64,000 nt of DNA, from the NCBI RefSeq assembly GCF_014204985.1, contig NZ_JACHMP010000001.1, positions 2,356,001-2,420,000 on the forward strand. The letters are read 5' to 3'. Below are positions 10,277-18,662 of this stretch, piece by piece. The position numbers and the translations under genes were made by a program. Numbering within the stretch: the first letter of the stretch is position 1; each line of letters opens with the position of its first letter. Source of the stretch: Streptosporangium becharense (GTDB taxonomy: Bacteria; Actinomycetota; Actinomycetes; Streptosporangiales; Streptosporangiaceae). The notes beneath the pieces were generated by a model. That model was not told the DNA's origin, made no database searches, and worked only from the letters and a program-made list of their open reading frames with translations.

Positions 10277-10730
10277 GGAACCACCTCCGGTTCCAGACCT
10301 TGACGCACCTTACCGATGCCCCGAGGAGCCGAAATCGATTCTGTGGACAACCGCCCAGCAGCCCTGCACCCCTGTGGACAACCATCCGGTCACGCCCCCC
10401 TTGTGGACGGCCGTCCGGCCGGCACCGCCCCGGTGAGCAACCGTCCACCGCCAAGACCGCGTCATCCGGCCTACGGTCGCGGCAGCGCAACCGCGTCACC
10501 CGGCCCGCACCCGCCCCTGGGCACCGCGCCTCAGTCGGCATCCGCCCACCCGCCCGCGGGCACCGTCTCCCGGCCCGCAGCCGCATCGGGGAGGCCGCCG
10601 CCCCGGTCCCCGGACGCCGCTTCTTCGCCTCGGACGCCGCTTCACCCGGCCCCGGAGGCATCAGGGGCCCCACGTGGTGGCCGGGTGCTGCGAGCCGCCT
10701 CGCGGTGGATCCGGAGCGGCGTGTCACGGC
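10277..10730. other. 454-bp gap upstream of yraN with DnaA-box-like sites
   Basis: No gene is supported here. Frames are open but encode Pro/Arg-rich low-complexity sequence. The yraN-proximal part holds three spaced DnaA-box-like sequences (listed separately). The remainder is very C-rich on the plus strand with no striking hairpin. A promoter for yraN-comM-dprA is expected here, but I see no clear -35/-10 pair. Confidence 0.5.
10342..10410. promoter_or_regulatory. Cluster of DnaA boxes
   Basis: TGTGGACAA, the exact complement of the actinobacterial DnaA box TTGTCCACA, occurs at 10342-10350 and 10373-10381. A third, TGTGGACGG, with seven of nine matches lies at 10402-10410. Spacings are 31 and 29 bp, close to three helical turns, and all three point the same way. 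Two exact copies in 40 bp are unlikely by chance in this base composition. Confidence 0.6.
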
Positions 10731-11054
10731 TCAGCCGGAGAAGCCCTCCTTAGGCATCTCCAGGTCCGGCTTGGCGAGCTCCTCGACGTTCACATCTTTG
10801 AAGGTGACAACCCGAACATTCTTGACGAACCTCGCGGGGCGGTACATGTCCCAGACCCAGGCGTCCTGCATCTTCACGTCGAAGAAGACGTCGCCGTTCT
10901 CGGCCGTGCGGACGTCGAGGTCGACGGAGTTGGTGAGATAGAAGCGCCGCTCGGTCTCGACGACGTAAGTGAACAGGCCGACGACGTCGCGGTACTCGCG
11001 GTAAAGCTGCAGTTCCATCTCGGTCTCGTATTTCTCGAGATCCTCTGCGCTCAT
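10731..11054 (-). CDS. DUF2469 family protein
   Basis: 107-residue acidic protein matching the actinobacterial DUF2469 family from recall: MSAEDLEKYETEMELQLYREYRDVV, a central VDLDVRTAENGDVFFDV and DAWVWDMYRPARFVKNVRVVTFKDVNVEEL. The function is unknown. In actinobacteria it is a constant neighbour of rnhB and yraN, as here. No signal peptide or membrane segment. The ATG at 11052-11054 is preceded by AGGAGG-like bases. It is 39 bp after rnhB and probably cotranscribed. Confidence 0.92.
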   Translation of the reverse strand: MSAEDLEKYETEMELQLYREYRDVVGLFTYVVETERRFYLTNSVDLDVRTAENGDVFFDVKMQDAWVWDMYRPARFVKNVRVVTFKDVNVEELAKPDLEMPKEGFSG

Positions 11055-11093
11055 ACCGGTCCTCCTGTCAAACGACCATCCTGGCCCGCCGGA

Positions 11094-11780
11094 TCAGACG
11101 ACACAGGCCCCCATTTCATTCTCGCCCATCACCTCACCCGCCCCCGACCGTGCCACCGTCGAGAACGAGAAGCGGTGGTCGGGACACGGGCCGTAGGCCC
11201 GCAGCGCTCCGCGATGCCCGGCGGTGCCGTACCCCTTGTGCACGGCGAACCCGTACCGGGGATGGCGTTCGTCCAGCGCGACCATCATCCGGTCCCGCGT
11301 CACCTTGGCGACGATCGAGGCCGCGGCGACGCAGGCGGCCACCTGGTCGCCCTTCCAGACCCCCAGTGACGGCACCGGCAGGCCCGGCACGGGGAACCCG
11401 TCGATGAGCACGTAACCGGGCTCGGCAGGCAGCCGTGCCACGGCCCTGCGCATCCCGTCGATGTTGGACCTGTGCAGGCCGCGAGCGTCGATCTCACCGG
11501 GCGGGATCACCACCGTGCTCACTGCCTCGGCGGTCGCGATGATCCGCTCGTACAGCGCCTCACGCCGGGCGGCCGCCAGCAGCTTCGAGTCGCCCAGCCC
11601 CTCGACCGGGTCGCCGAGCACCACCGCGGCGACCACCAGCGGCCCCGCGCAGGCGCCCCGTCCGGCCTCGTCGACCCCCGCCACCGGGCCCAGCCCGCGG
11701 CGGGTGAGGGCCCGCTCGTAGCCGTACAGGCCGGAACTCCTCCGGACCACGCTGGGTCTGGGGCGGAACCCGACCGTCAT
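11094..11780 (-). CDS. rnhB: Ribonuclease HII
   Basis: 228 residues. The start [21 protein letters not shown] gives the first acidic residues of the active site (DE in VDEAGRG). The later DGF and [14 protein letters not shown] segments complete the RNase HII signature. The enzyme removes misincorporated ribonucleotides and RNA from RNA:DNA hybrids. The ATG at 11778-11780 is chosen because homologous sequence begins soon after it; the frame is open much further upstream, overlapping lepB, without conserved residues. The ribosome site is weak. Downstream of lepB in the same direction. Confidence 0.95.
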   Translation of the reverse strand: MTVGFRPRPSVVRRSSGLYGYERALTRRGLGPVAGVDEAGRGACAGPLVVAAVVLGDPVEGLGDSKLLAAARREALYERIIATAEAVSTVVIPPGEIDARGLHRSNIDGMRRAVARLPAEPGYVLIDGFPVPGLPVPSLGVWKGDQVAACVAAASIVAKVTRDRMMVALDERHPRYGFAVHKGYGTAGHRGALRAYGPCPDHRFSFSTVARSGAGEVMGENEMGACVV

Positions 11781-11844
11781 GACACCGCGGGCGACACAGC
11801 GACCATGACCAGAGAGTACGCCCCATCCGGTGTATTCGGTACCG

Positions 11845-12468
11845 CTATCGGACCTTGAGGAAGGACTCCGGCGTCGAAAGGACGGTCGCCCGGGAGAACG
11901 GCCAGTAGATCGCGAAGGCCCGGCCGATGACGTCGTCCTCGGCGATCGTCCCCTCACCCTCGTTCTTCTCGTGGTTGAGGGAGTCGGCGGAGGCGCTGCG
12001 GTGGTCACCCATCACCCACAGACGGCCCTTGGGCACGACCTTCTCGAAATCCTCGCCCGCAGGGAAGTCCTCCGGATACAGGTACGCCTTCTCCTCGAGC
12101 GGCACCCCGTTGACCGTGATCCGCTTCTGCGCGTCGCAGCACTTCACCGTGTCGCCGCCGACCGCGATGACCCGCTTGATGGTGTCCCTGCCGTCCCAGC
12201 CCTTGAAGACCACGATGTCACCGCGCTCGGCGTCGCCGTGCAGTTTGTTGACGACGACCCGGTCACCCTCCAGGAGGGTGTTCGCCATCGACTCGGAGGG
12301 GATCGAGAACGACTGGAAGACGAACACCTGCAGGAGTACGGCCACCACGACACCGCACGCCAGCAGGAACACCGACTCGAACAGGCCGCCTTTACCGGAC
12401 TTGCCCTTCTTCTGGTCTTTATCGTCTTTGTCAGGGGTGTTGTTATTGACGTCGGGGTCAACGGTCAT
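11845..12468 (-). CDS. lepB: Signal peptidase I (first of two)
   Basis: 207 residues. A charged cytoplasmic N-terminus ([16 protein letters not shown]) precedes a single membrane helix ([22 protein letters not shown]). The catalytic Ser lies in SIPSESM, Lys in [14 protein letters not shown], and the box [10 protein letters not shown] is intact. It cleaves signal peptides on the outer face of the membrane. Unlike its neighbour it has no C-terminal membrane segment. The start follows the lepB copy at 12478 by nine bases, so both are one operon. Confidence 0.95.
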   Translation of the reverse strand: MTVDPDVNNNTPDKDDKDQKKGKSGKGGLFESVFLLACGVVVAVLLQVFVFQSFSIPSESMANTLLEGDRVVVNKLHGDAERGDIVVFKGWDGRDTIKRVIAVGGDTVKCCDAQKRITVNGVPLEEKAYLYPEDFPAGEDFEKVVPKGRLWVMGDHRSASADSLNHEKNEGEGTIAEDDVIGRAFAIYWPFSRATVLSTPESFLKVR

Positions 12469-12477
12469 GAGGTTCGG

Positions 12478-13344
12478 CTACCGCCTTGAGAGCCAGCGAC
12501 GACGCCACAGCATCAGCGGGACGGCCCCCGCGAACCCGGCCAGGAGCGGGGTGGCCCCGGCCAGGGCCGCGGCGGCCTTGAGGGCCGGCTGGCTGAAGGT
12601 GTCGGGAATGGGAAGGGTCGTTGCCCGGGAGAACGGCCAGACGATCACGAAGGCCCGGCCGATCACCTTGTCCACCGGGATCGTACCGCCGCCGGGGTCA
12701 CCCAGGTGGGCCCGGGAGTCGAGGGAGACCGCCCGATGGTCGCCCATCACCCACAGACGGCCCTCGGGGACCTTCGCCTCGAAGGGCCCCTGGGAGGGCA
12801 CGTCTCCCGGGTAGAGGTAGTCCTCGTCGATGGGCACCCCGTTGACCGTGACGCGTCCCTTGGCGTCGCAGCACTTCACCGTGTCGCCGCCGACCGCGAT
12901 GACCCGCTTGATGTAGTCCTTCTCGCCGGGCACCACGCCGAAGGCGGTGCCGACCCAGCGGAAGAAGCCGGCGACCGCATTGGACGGCTCTTCCAGTTCC
13001 ACCTCCGGGTCCCACGAGTCGACGCCGGAGAAGACCACCACGTCGCCGCGCTCTATCTCGCGGACGTGGTAGACGAGCTTGTTGACCAGGACCCGGTCGT
13101 TCGTCAGGAGGGTGTTCTCCATCGACTCGGACGGGATGTAGAAGGCCTGGACGACGAAGGACTTGATCACGAGCGCGAGGACCAGCGCTACGACGACCAG
13201 GACGGGCAACTCCTTCCAGAAGGAGCCCTTCTTCTTTTCCTTGTCCTCTTTGGCGTTCTTCTGAGTGTCTTCGGCGACCACGTCCACCTCGTCCTCGACA
13301 GGCCGACGCGAGCCTGCGTCGCACTCCCGGTCTTCGCTAGTCAT
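12478..13344 (-). CDS. lepB: Signal peptidase I (second of two)
   Basis: 288 residues. A long acidic and Lys-rich cytoplasmic start is followed by an N-terminal membrane helix (LPVLVVVALVLALVIKSFVV), catalytic YIPSESM and [14 protein letters not shown], and GDHRAVSLDSR. An additional C-terminal hydrophobic stretch (ALAGATPLLAGFAGAVPLML) ends with RRRWLSRR, so this copy is probably anchored at both ends. The ATG at 13342-13344 is chosen over an in-frame start 14 codons upstream because of position relative to homologous sequence. Multiple type I signal peptidases in tandem are known in Streptomyces (sip genes); substrate preferences are not visible from sequence. Confidence 0.94.
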   Translation of the reverse strand: MTSEDRECDAGSRRPVEDEVDVVAEDTQKNAKEDKEKKKGSFWKELPVLVVVALVLALVIKSFVVQAFYIPSESMENTLLTNDRVLVNKLVYHVREIERGDVVVFSGVDSWDPEVELEEPSNAVAGFFRWVGTAFGVVPGEKDYIKRVIAVGGDTVKCCDAKGRVTVNGVPIDEDYLYPGDVPSQGPFEAKVPEGRLWVMGDHRAVSLDSRAHLGDPGGGTIPVDKVIGRAFVIVWPFSRATTLPIPDTFSQPALKAAAALAGATPLLAGFAGAVPLMLWRRRWLSRR

Positions 13345-13445
13345 CGCTGATGAGCCTAGATGATGGGCGGCACCAAGTGGTCGCACGGCGGGCTACCGCA
13401 TCGCCATGCGTATTACCGAAGGAGGTCAAGCCTCTTTACACGCGA

Positions 13446-13481
13446 CTGGCCCGCCCCCTCGGACAAGGGAAGGCGGGCCAG
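13446..13481 (-). terminator. Terminator hairpin after rplS
   Basis: CTGGCCCGCC (13446-13455) pairs perfectly with GGCGGGCCAG (13472-13481) across a 16-base loop. It is 20 bp beyond the rplS stop. No T-run is present. It separates rplS from the lepB pair. Confidence 0.65.
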
Positions 13482-13500
13482 GCCGACGACCACCGGACGC

Positions 13501-13854
13501 TTAGCGCGCCTCGCGCTTCTCCCGGATGCGGGCGGCCTTACCGCGCAGGTCACGCATGTAGTAGAGCTTGGCACGGCGGACGTCACCACGGGTCAGGAGG
13601 TTGATCTTCTCGATGACCGGGCTGTGCACCGGGAAGGTGCGCTCGACGCCGACGCTGTAGCTGATCTTGCGGACGGTGAAGGTCTCACGGGCGCCGCTGC
13701 CCTGGCGGCGCAGGACGAAGCCCTTGAAGACCTGGACACGGGACCGGTTGCCCTCGATGACGCGGACGTGAACCTCGAGCGTGTCGCCGGGCCGGAAGTT
13801 GGGGATGTCGGTGCGGAGCGTAGCCTTCTCAAGCTCGCTGATCAGCGTGTGCAT
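13501..13854 (-). CDS. rplS: 50S ribosomal protein L19
   Basis: 117-residue L19 with the family core [35 protein letters not shown] and the C-terminal [24 protein letters not shown]19 sits at the subunit interface. ATG at 13852-13854; the upstream spacer of 232 bp contains a promoter-like pair and the trmD terminator, so rplS is probably its own unit in addition to any read-through from trmD. Confidence 0.97.
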   Translation of the reverse strand: MHTLISELEKATLRTDIPNFRPGDTLEVHVRVIEGNRSRVQVFKGFVLRRQGSGARETFTVRKISYSVGVERTFPVHSPVIEKINLLTRGDVRRAKLYYMRDLRGKAARIREKREAR

Positions 13855-14018
13855 GGCAGTGAAACCTCGTTTACGCGGGCACGCGGAGGTCCACCCGGCC
13901 GCGACGAGGCGACATCATGATGGACACACGTGCTGAGATGGACTGTGTCTCGGAGCCGGACCGTCTTACCCGGCGACGCACGCCGACCCGCGGACAGGCA
14001 GCGGCAACGCTTCAGTCT

Positions 14019-14048
14019 GCCATATTTCCTCAACGGATCGGAAATCAA
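14019..14048 (-). promoter_or_regulatory. Putative rplS promoter
   Basis: On the leftward strand TTGATT (complement of 14043-14048) and TATGGC (complement of 14019-14024) are separated by 18 bp, a plausible housekeeping-sigma promoter. It lies about 165 bp upstream of the rplS start, within the most AT-rich part of the gap. Confidence 0.4.
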
Positions 14049-14083
14049 CCGTCCGGAAGGGCCGGCTCCGGCGCGTCGGACGG
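14049..14083 (-). terminator. Hairpin after trmD
   Basis: CCGTCCG (14049-14055) pairs with CGGACGG (14077-14083), and a GCCGG/CCGGC stem fits inside. It starts four bases past the trmD stop and immediately precedes the putative rplS promoter. Confidence 0.5.
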
Positions 14084-14087
14084 CGGT

Positions 14088-14855
14088 TCAGCCGGAAAGG
14101 CCGAACTCCGCCAGGACCTGCCGGTCATGCTTGTCGAGGGTCGCCGGGTCGAGCGCGGCGAGCAGCTCCGGCCGGTTCTTCGCGGTGCGGCGGAGCGCCT
14201 GGTCGCGCCGCCACCGGGCGATCCTGCCGTGGTGGCCGGAGAGCAGGATCTCGGGAACCTCGTGCCCACGCCACTGCGGCGGTTTCGTGTAGACGGGCCC
14301 TTCCAGGAGGTTCTCCATCGCACCGGGTGCGAAGGAGTCGTCCACGGCCGAGTGGGCGTTGCCGAGCACGCCCGGCAGCAGCCGCCCGACGGCCTCGATC
14401 ATGACCAGCACGGCCACCTCCCCGCCGGCGAGGACGTAGTCGCCGATGCCGACCTCGTCGACGCGCAGGCGGGAGCCGTACTCGGCCATCACCCTGGAGT
14501 CGATGCCCTCGTAGCGGGCGGGGGTGAACAACAACCACGGCTCGGCGGCGTACTCCAACGCCAACCGCTGGGTGAAGGGCACCCCGCTTGGGGTCGGCAC
14601 GATCATCCTGGGTCGGGCCGCGGGGTCCGCGGCGAGGACCGCGTCGATGGCCTCCCCCCACGGACCTGGCTTCATGACCATGCCGGGACCACCGCCGTAC
14701 GGGGTGTCGTCGACGGTGCGGTGCACGTCGTGCGCGCAGTCACGCAGCTGGTGCAGGTGGACGTCGAGGATGCCCCGCTCGCGGGCCTTCCCGATGAGGG
14801 AGACGTCGAGCGGGGCGAAGTACTCGGGAAAGATCGAGATGATGTCGACACGCAT
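14088..14855 (-). CDS. trmD: tRNA (guanine-N1)-methyltransferase
   Basis: 255-residue SPOUT methyltransferase that makes m1G37 next to the anticodon, preventing +1 frameshifting. Recognisable blocks: [41 protein letters not shown], and the knot region [28 protein letters not shown] at 14853-14855, one base after the rimM stop, so translation is probably coupled. The frame continues open upstream into rimM but without homology. Confidence 0.97.
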   Translation of the reverse strand: MRVDIISIFPEYFAPLDVSLIGKARERGILDVHLHQLRDCAHDVHRTVDDTPYGGGPGMVMKPGPWGEAIDAVLAADPAARPRMIVPTPSGVPFTQRLALEYAAEPWLLFTPARYEGIDSRVMAEYGSRLRVDEVGIGDYVLAGGEVAVLVMIEAVGRLLPGVLGNAHSAVDDSFAPGAMENLLEGPVYTKPPQWRGHEVPEILLSGHHGRIARWRRDQALRRTAKNRPELLAALDPATLDKHDRQVLAEFGLSG

Positions 14856-14856
14856 G

Positions 14857-15372
14857 TCAGACGCTCTCGTCCGGATCGAGCAGGCCGGGCGGGGCGTCCA
14901 CGACGAGCAGGCCCCGTTCGAGGTCGACCACCGGGACCAGCGCCTTGACGAAGGGCACCAGGACGTCGTCCCGGCCGCGCCGCACGACGAGCAGGTCCTG
15001 GCCGTGGTGGAGCACGTCCGACACCTCGCCGACCCGCTCGCCGTCGGGCGTGGTGACGGCCAGGCCGATGAGCTGGTGGTCGTAGAACTCGTCGGGGTCA
15101 CCGGTCGGCGGGATGTCCGCCGAGTCGATGACGAGTGTGGTGCCGCGCAACTCCTCGGCGCGGTCGCGGTCGGTCACGCCCTCGAACCTGACGAGCAGGA
15201 CGCCGGAGTGCCAGCGGCGCGAGGCGACGACCAGCGGACCGGCGGACGCGGGATCGGTGGCCAGGGCGGCCCCGGGGGCGAAACGCCGGTCCGGGTCGTC
15301 GGTGCGCACCTCGACGGACACGTCTCCGCGGAGTCCGTGCGGGCGGCCGATCCGCCCTACGACGAGCTGCAC
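14857..15372 (-). CDS. rimM: Ribosome maturation factor RimM
   Basis: 171 residues. The N-terminal beta-barrel begins [28 protein letters not shown], and the C-terminal PRC-barrel contains [26 protein letters not shown]. RimM binds S19 and helps form the 30S head. The GTG at 15370-15372 is chosen because AAGGAGG lies six bases upstream and it puts the conserved VGRIG block at the expected position. It precedes trmD by one base. Confidence 0.96.
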   Translation of the reverse strand: MQLVVGRIGRPHGLRGDVSVEVRTDDPDRRFAPGAALATDPASAGPLVVASRRWHSGVLLVRFEGVTDRDRAEELRGTTLVIDSADIPPTGDPDEFYDHQLIGLAVTTPDGERVGEVSDVLHHGQDLLVVRRGRDDVLVPFVKALVPVVDLERGLLVVDAPPGLLDPDESV

Positions 15373-15432
15373 GCCCGCCTCCTTGTGTGATCTTCCTTCG
15401 ATGGCCTGCCGCGGACGGCAGGGGGAAAGCAG

Positions 15433-15463
15433 ACGGGCCACCCACACTGGGCGGGTGGCCCGT
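15433..15463 (-). terminator. 11-bp perfect hairpin between khpA and rimM
   Basis: ACGGGCCACCC (15433-15443) pairs perfectly with GGGTGGCCCGT (15453-15463), with a 9-base loop. On the leftward transcript it is 20 bases past khpA and followed by a short pyrimidine stretch. It could be a partial terminator or processing stem that lowers rimM-trmD expression relative to rpsP. Confidence 0.55.
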
Positions 15464-15484
15464 TCGCTCGTCGCACCGGTTCGG

Positions 15485-15727
15485 CTAGCGGACCTCGTTC
15501 AGGTCGAGCAGGTCGACCCGGATGTACTTGCCGTCACCGAGAGCGTTCACGACCGTGCGAAGCGCCTTGGCCGTGCGGCCGCCGCGGCCGATGACCTTAC
15601 CGAGGTCCTCGGGGTGGACCCGGACCTCAAGCACACGTCCGCTGCGGATGCGGCGACCGTGGACCTGGACGTCGTCGGGGTGTTCGACGATGCCCTTGAC
15701 CAGGTGCTCGAGGGCCTCCTCGAGCAC
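15485..15727 (-). CDS. khpA: KH-domain RNA-binding protein KhpA
   Basis: 80 residues containing one KH domain. VLEVRVHPEDLGKVIGRGGRTAKALRTVVNAL carries the GxxG loop (GRGG) that grips RNA. KhpA pairs with KhpB/Jag in many Gram-positives to regulate small RNAs and cell elongation. The GTG at 15725-15727 follows the rpsP stop by one base, with a purine-rich stretch upstream, so it is translationally coupled. This rpsP-khpA-rimM-trmD order is standard. Confidence 0.95.
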   Translation of the reverse strand: MLEEALEHLVKGIVEHPDDVQVHGRRIRSGRVLEVRVHPEDLGKVIGRGGRTAKALRTVVNALGDGKYIRVDLLDLNEVR

Positions 15728-15728
15728 C

Positions 15729-16196
15729 TCAGGCCTCGCCTTCCGGCTTCTCCTCGGCGGCAGCGGCGACGGGCTCGGCCGGGGTCTCGGCGGCGGCCTC
15801 GTCGGCCTTGGGGGCCTTGCGAGCCGACTTCTTCGGCGTGGTGGCGGAGTCGAGGGACAGCGACTCCTTGGCCGCGGCCTCGTAGGCGGCGTGCCGGTCG
15901 GCCTTGGGCTCGGCGACCTGGAGCGGAGCCGGGGCGGGCTCGCCCTTGAACTTCTGCCAGTCACCGGTCAGCTTGAGGAGCTTGAGGACCGGCTCGGTCG
16001 GCTGCGCGCCGACACCCAGCCAGTACGCCGCCCGCTCGGCGTCGATCTCGATGCGCGAGGGGTGCTCCTTCGGGTGGTACAGGCCGATCTCCTCGATCGC
16101 CCGACCGTCGCGCTTGGTGCGGCTGTCGGCGATGACGATGCGGTACTGCGGGTTGCGGATCATGCCGAGCCGCTTGAGCTTGATCTTGACTGCCAC
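15729..16196 (-). CDS. rpsP: 30S ribosomal protein S16
   Basis: 155 residues. The first 85 are S16 ([40 protein letters not shown] and the [18 protein letters not shown] segment). The remaining 70 are an Ala/Glu/Lys/Pro-rich tail, longer than in most bacteria. ATG at 16194-16196 with GGAGAG upstream. It heads the rpsP operon. Confidence 0.97.
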   Translation of the reverse strand: MAVKIKLKRLGMIRNPQYRIVIADSRTKRDGRAIEEIGLYHPKEHPSRIEIDAERAAYWLGVGAQPTEPVLKLLKLTGDWQKFKGEPAPAPLQVAEPKADRHAAYEAAAKESLSLDSATTPKKSARKAPKADEAAAETPAEPVAAAAEEKPEGEA

Positions 16197-16437
16197 TGGT
16201 GTGGTCTCTCCTGCATTAGAGCGTGGGTGAGCGGTGTCTCATCGAGTGGGGCACGAGGAGAGGTCCGTTCAAGGGACAGGCGCGGCACACGGGGGTGAGA
16301 GGGCACCCGCGTGTCACGGTGTTCCAACATGTCATTGTGCCAGACGCCCGGAGGTGCCCGGTCACTTCCCGGTCATCGGGCAAGGCGGGCGACGGCAAAT
16401 CTCGGTAATCCGCGATCCGCCCGCCGCGCGGGGCCGC
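16197..16437 (-). promoter_or_regulatory. rpsP leader and promoter region
   Basis: No gene seen. A CACAAT -10-like hexamer is on the complement of 16334-16339, in an AT-richer patch, about 140 bp upstream of rpsP. The intervening leader has a CACCCGCGTGTCACGG-type imperfect stem. The -35 is not clear. Confidence 0.35.
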
Positions 16438-16548
16438 CTACTTCGGGCGTACCCCGAGCAGCTCCAGCGCGGTCACGACGATGAAACCCACGATGATGAT
16501 CACCCAGATCCACCGGGCGCGGGAGAAGAACTTGTCGTCATCGCTCAT
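16438..16548 (-). CDS. 36-residue single-pass membrane peptide
   Basis: Small gene too short for most ORF callers. Translation from the ATG at 16546-16548 begins MSDDDKFFSRARWIWV, continues as one strongly hydrophobic helix (VIIIVGFIVVTALELL) and ends GVRPK. GGAG lies eight bases upstream. A charged N-terminus, an RAR stop-transfer-like patch and a single helix suggest a C-out membrane peptide. It lies between ffh (signal recognition particle) and rpsP, downstream of the ffh terminator. I do not know a named family. Confidence 0.7.
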   Translation of the reverse strand: MSDDDKFFSRARWIWVIIIVGFIVVTALELLGVRPK

Positions 16549-16569
16549 CGGACGTCTCCGGGGTGGGAG

Positions 16570-16589
16570 CCCCGGGCCTCAGCCCGGGG
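16570..16589 (-). terminator. ffh terminator
   Basis: CCCCGGGC-CTCA-GCCCGGGG at 16570-16589: an 8-bp perfect stem with a tetraloop, six bases past the ffh stop and just upstream of the small membrane-peptide gene. Confidence 0.65.
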
Positions 16590-16595
16590 AACCGG

Positions 16596-18155
16596 TCACT
16601 TCTGCCCTGGCAGCTTGAACTTGGAGGGGTCGAAACCCGGCGGCAGCTCCAGCCCGGGCGGGAGCTGGCCCGCACCCAGCTTGCCGAGCAGCCCGCCCGC
16701 CGGCACGCCGTCGGGGGCTTCGTTCTTGCCGGGGGCCCCGGCCTTGCCCAGCGCCGCCTTGCGCGGGTCGCCGCTGACCCGGCGCCCCTTGGCCGCCTTC
16801 TTCTGCGCGGCCTTGCCGGCCTTGCGTCCGCCGGGCATGCCGGGGATGCCCAGGCCGCCGGCCATTCGCTTCATCATCTTCTGCGCGTCGAAGAAGCGGG
16901 TCACCAGGCCGCTCACCTCGGTCACCGTCACACCGGAGCCCTTGGCGATGCGGGCCCGGCGGGAACCGTCGATCATCTTCGGGTTCTGGCGCTCCGCGGG
17001 GGTCATCGAACGGATGATCGCGGCGATGCGGTCGAGGTCGCGGTCGTCGACCTGGTTGAGCTGCTCACGCATCTGCCCCATGCCGGGCATCATGCCGAGC
17101 AGGTTCTTGATGGGGCCCATCCGCCGGACCATCATCATCTGCTCGAGGAAGTCTTCCAGGGTGAAGGCCTCGCCCGAGGTGAGCTTGCCCGCCATCTTGG
17201 TGGCTTCGGCCTCGTCGAAGGTCTTCTGGGCCTGCTCGATCAGGGTGAGGATGTCGCCCATGTCGAGGATGCGGGAGGCCATCCGGTCCGGGTGGAAGGC
17301 GTCGAAGTCCTCGAGCTTCTCACCGGTGGACGCGAACATGATCGGCTTGCCGGTGAGGTGGCGGACCGACAGGGCGGCGCCGCCCCGGGCGTCGCCGTCG
17401 AGCTTGGTGAGCACGACGCCGTCGAAGCCGACGCCGTCCATGAACGCCTGGGCCGTGGAGACGGCGTCCTGACCGATCATGGCGTCGACCACGAACAGGA
17501 CCTCGTCAGGTGAGACCGCGTCGCGGATGTCGGCGGCCTGCTTCATCAGCTCCTGGTCGATGCCCAGACGACCGGCGGTGTCGATGATGACGATGTCGTG
17601 CTGCTGCCGCCGGGCGTGGTCGATCGACTGGCGGGCCACGGCGATCGGGTCGCCGACGCCGTTGCCGGGCTCGGGCGCGTAGACCGCGACGCCCGCGCGC
17701 TCGGCGACGACCGACAACTGCTGGACGGCGTTGGGCCGCTGCAGGTCGGCGGCCACCAGGAGTGGCGCGTGGTTCTGCTCGCGCAGCCAGCGGGCGAGCT
17801 TGCCGGCGAGGGTCGTCTTACCCGCACCCTGGAGGCCGGCGAGCATGATGACGGTCGGCGGGTTCTTCGCGTGGCGAAGCCGCCGGGTCTCGCCGCCCAG
17901 GATCTCGATGAGCTCGTCATTGACGATCTTGACGACCTGCTGTGCCGGGTTCAGCGCCTGGGAGACCTCGGCGCCGCGGGCGCGCTCCTTGACCTGGGCG
18001 ACGAACGCCTTGACCACGGGCAGCGCGACGTCGGCCTCAAGCAGCGCGATGCGAATCTCACGGCATGTGGCGTCGATGTCGGCATCGGACAGCCGACCCT
18101 TGGAACGGAGGGAGGAGAAGACCGATGTGAGCCGGTCGGAAAGCGTCTCGAACAC
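16596..18155 (-). CDS. ffh: Signal recognition particle protein Ffh
   Basis: 519 residues. An N-terminal four-helix bundle is followed by the SRP GTPase (LAGLQGAGKTTLAGKLA, ADLQRPNAV, DTAGRL, TKLDGDARGGAAL) and a Met-rich M domain (MMMVRRMGPIKNLLGMMPGM, GSGVTVTEVSGLV) that binds 4.5S RNA and signal sequences. A flexible Gly/Pro/Lys tail follows. It targets membrane and secreted proteins cotranslationally with FtsY. ATG at 18153-18155 with no close upstream gene. Confidence 0.97.
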   Translation of the reverse strand: MFETLSDRLTSVFSSLRSKGRLSDADIDATCREIRIALLEADVALPVVKAFVAQVKERARGAEVSQALNPAQQVVKIVNDELIEILGGETRRLRHAKNPPTVIMLAGLQGAGKTTLAGKLARWLREQNHAPLLVAADLQRPNAVQQLSVVAERAGVAVYAPEPGNGVGDPIAVARQSIDHARRQQHDIVIIDTAGRLGIDQELMKQAADIRDAVSPDEVLFVVDAMIGQDAVSTAQAFMDGVGFDGVVLTKLDGDARGGAALSVRHLTGKPIMFASTGEKLEDFDAFHPDRMASRILDMGDILTLIEQAQKTFDEAEATKMAGKLTSGEAFTLEDFLEQMMMVRRMGPIKNLLGMMPGMGQMREQLNQVDDRDLDRIAAIIRSMTPAERQNPKMIDGSRRARIAKGSGVTVTEVSGLVTRFFDAQKMMKRMAGGLGIPGMPGGRKAGKAAQKKAAKGRRVSGDPRKAALGKAGAPGKNEAPDGVPAGGLLGKLGAGQLPPGLELPPGFDPSKFKLPGQK

Positions 18156-18662
18156 GTGATTGGCCAGCCTCTGCGCTACAGGTCTGCGACTCGACCTCCC
18201 AGCCTATCCGCTGGAGCGCCCGGCTGAGGCCCGCCGCGGTCGGGCTCCGGCCGCGGATCCGGCCCGAGGCGCGGGATCGGCCTGCTGACGCAACGGAACG
18301 CCGGGGAGGAAACCCGTGACATGTTCCCGGCGGGAGCGGCTCCCCCGTCCGGAGAAGCGCCGCGGGGGGGAGATCCGCCGCAACGGCCGGCCCTCGCGAG
18401 AGGAGTCCGTCCGGCGTGGAACCGGACACCCCCGGGATGGCGTCCGGTGCGGAAGCGGGCAACACGCGGGGCATCGCCCGACGCGGAACCGGGCACGGCG
18501 CAGGACATCGTGACGCCGCCCGGCGCGCGACCGGGCCCGCGCGGTGCCGTAGGGCACCGCGCGGAGCGCCGCGGCGGTCGTGGTGACGGAGCACCGCCCG
18601 GAGGCCGGGGCGAGCGGGGCGTCCGGCGGGACGGAGACCGGGGACGCAGACCCGGGACGGGT
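18156..18662. other. 507-bp gap between conservon 1 and ffh
   Basis: Open frames cross it on both strands, but their products are Arg/Pro/Gly-rich without domains and none has a ribosome site, so I do not call a gene. It must hold the ffh promoter (proximal to 18155) and carries a strong terminator for conservon 1 at 18537-18564. Confidence 0.5.
18537..18564 (-). terminator. Conservon 1 terminator
   Basis: CCGCGCGGTGCC-GTAG-GGCACCGCGCGG, a 12-bp perfect stem with a tetraloop, about 100 bp past the cvnD stop. No T-run. Confidence 0.65.

Noticed and set aside
10342-10410. Possible chromosomal origin
   Set aside because: Only three boxes and no dnaA, dnaN or AT-rich unwinding region; a secondary DnaA site is more reasonable.
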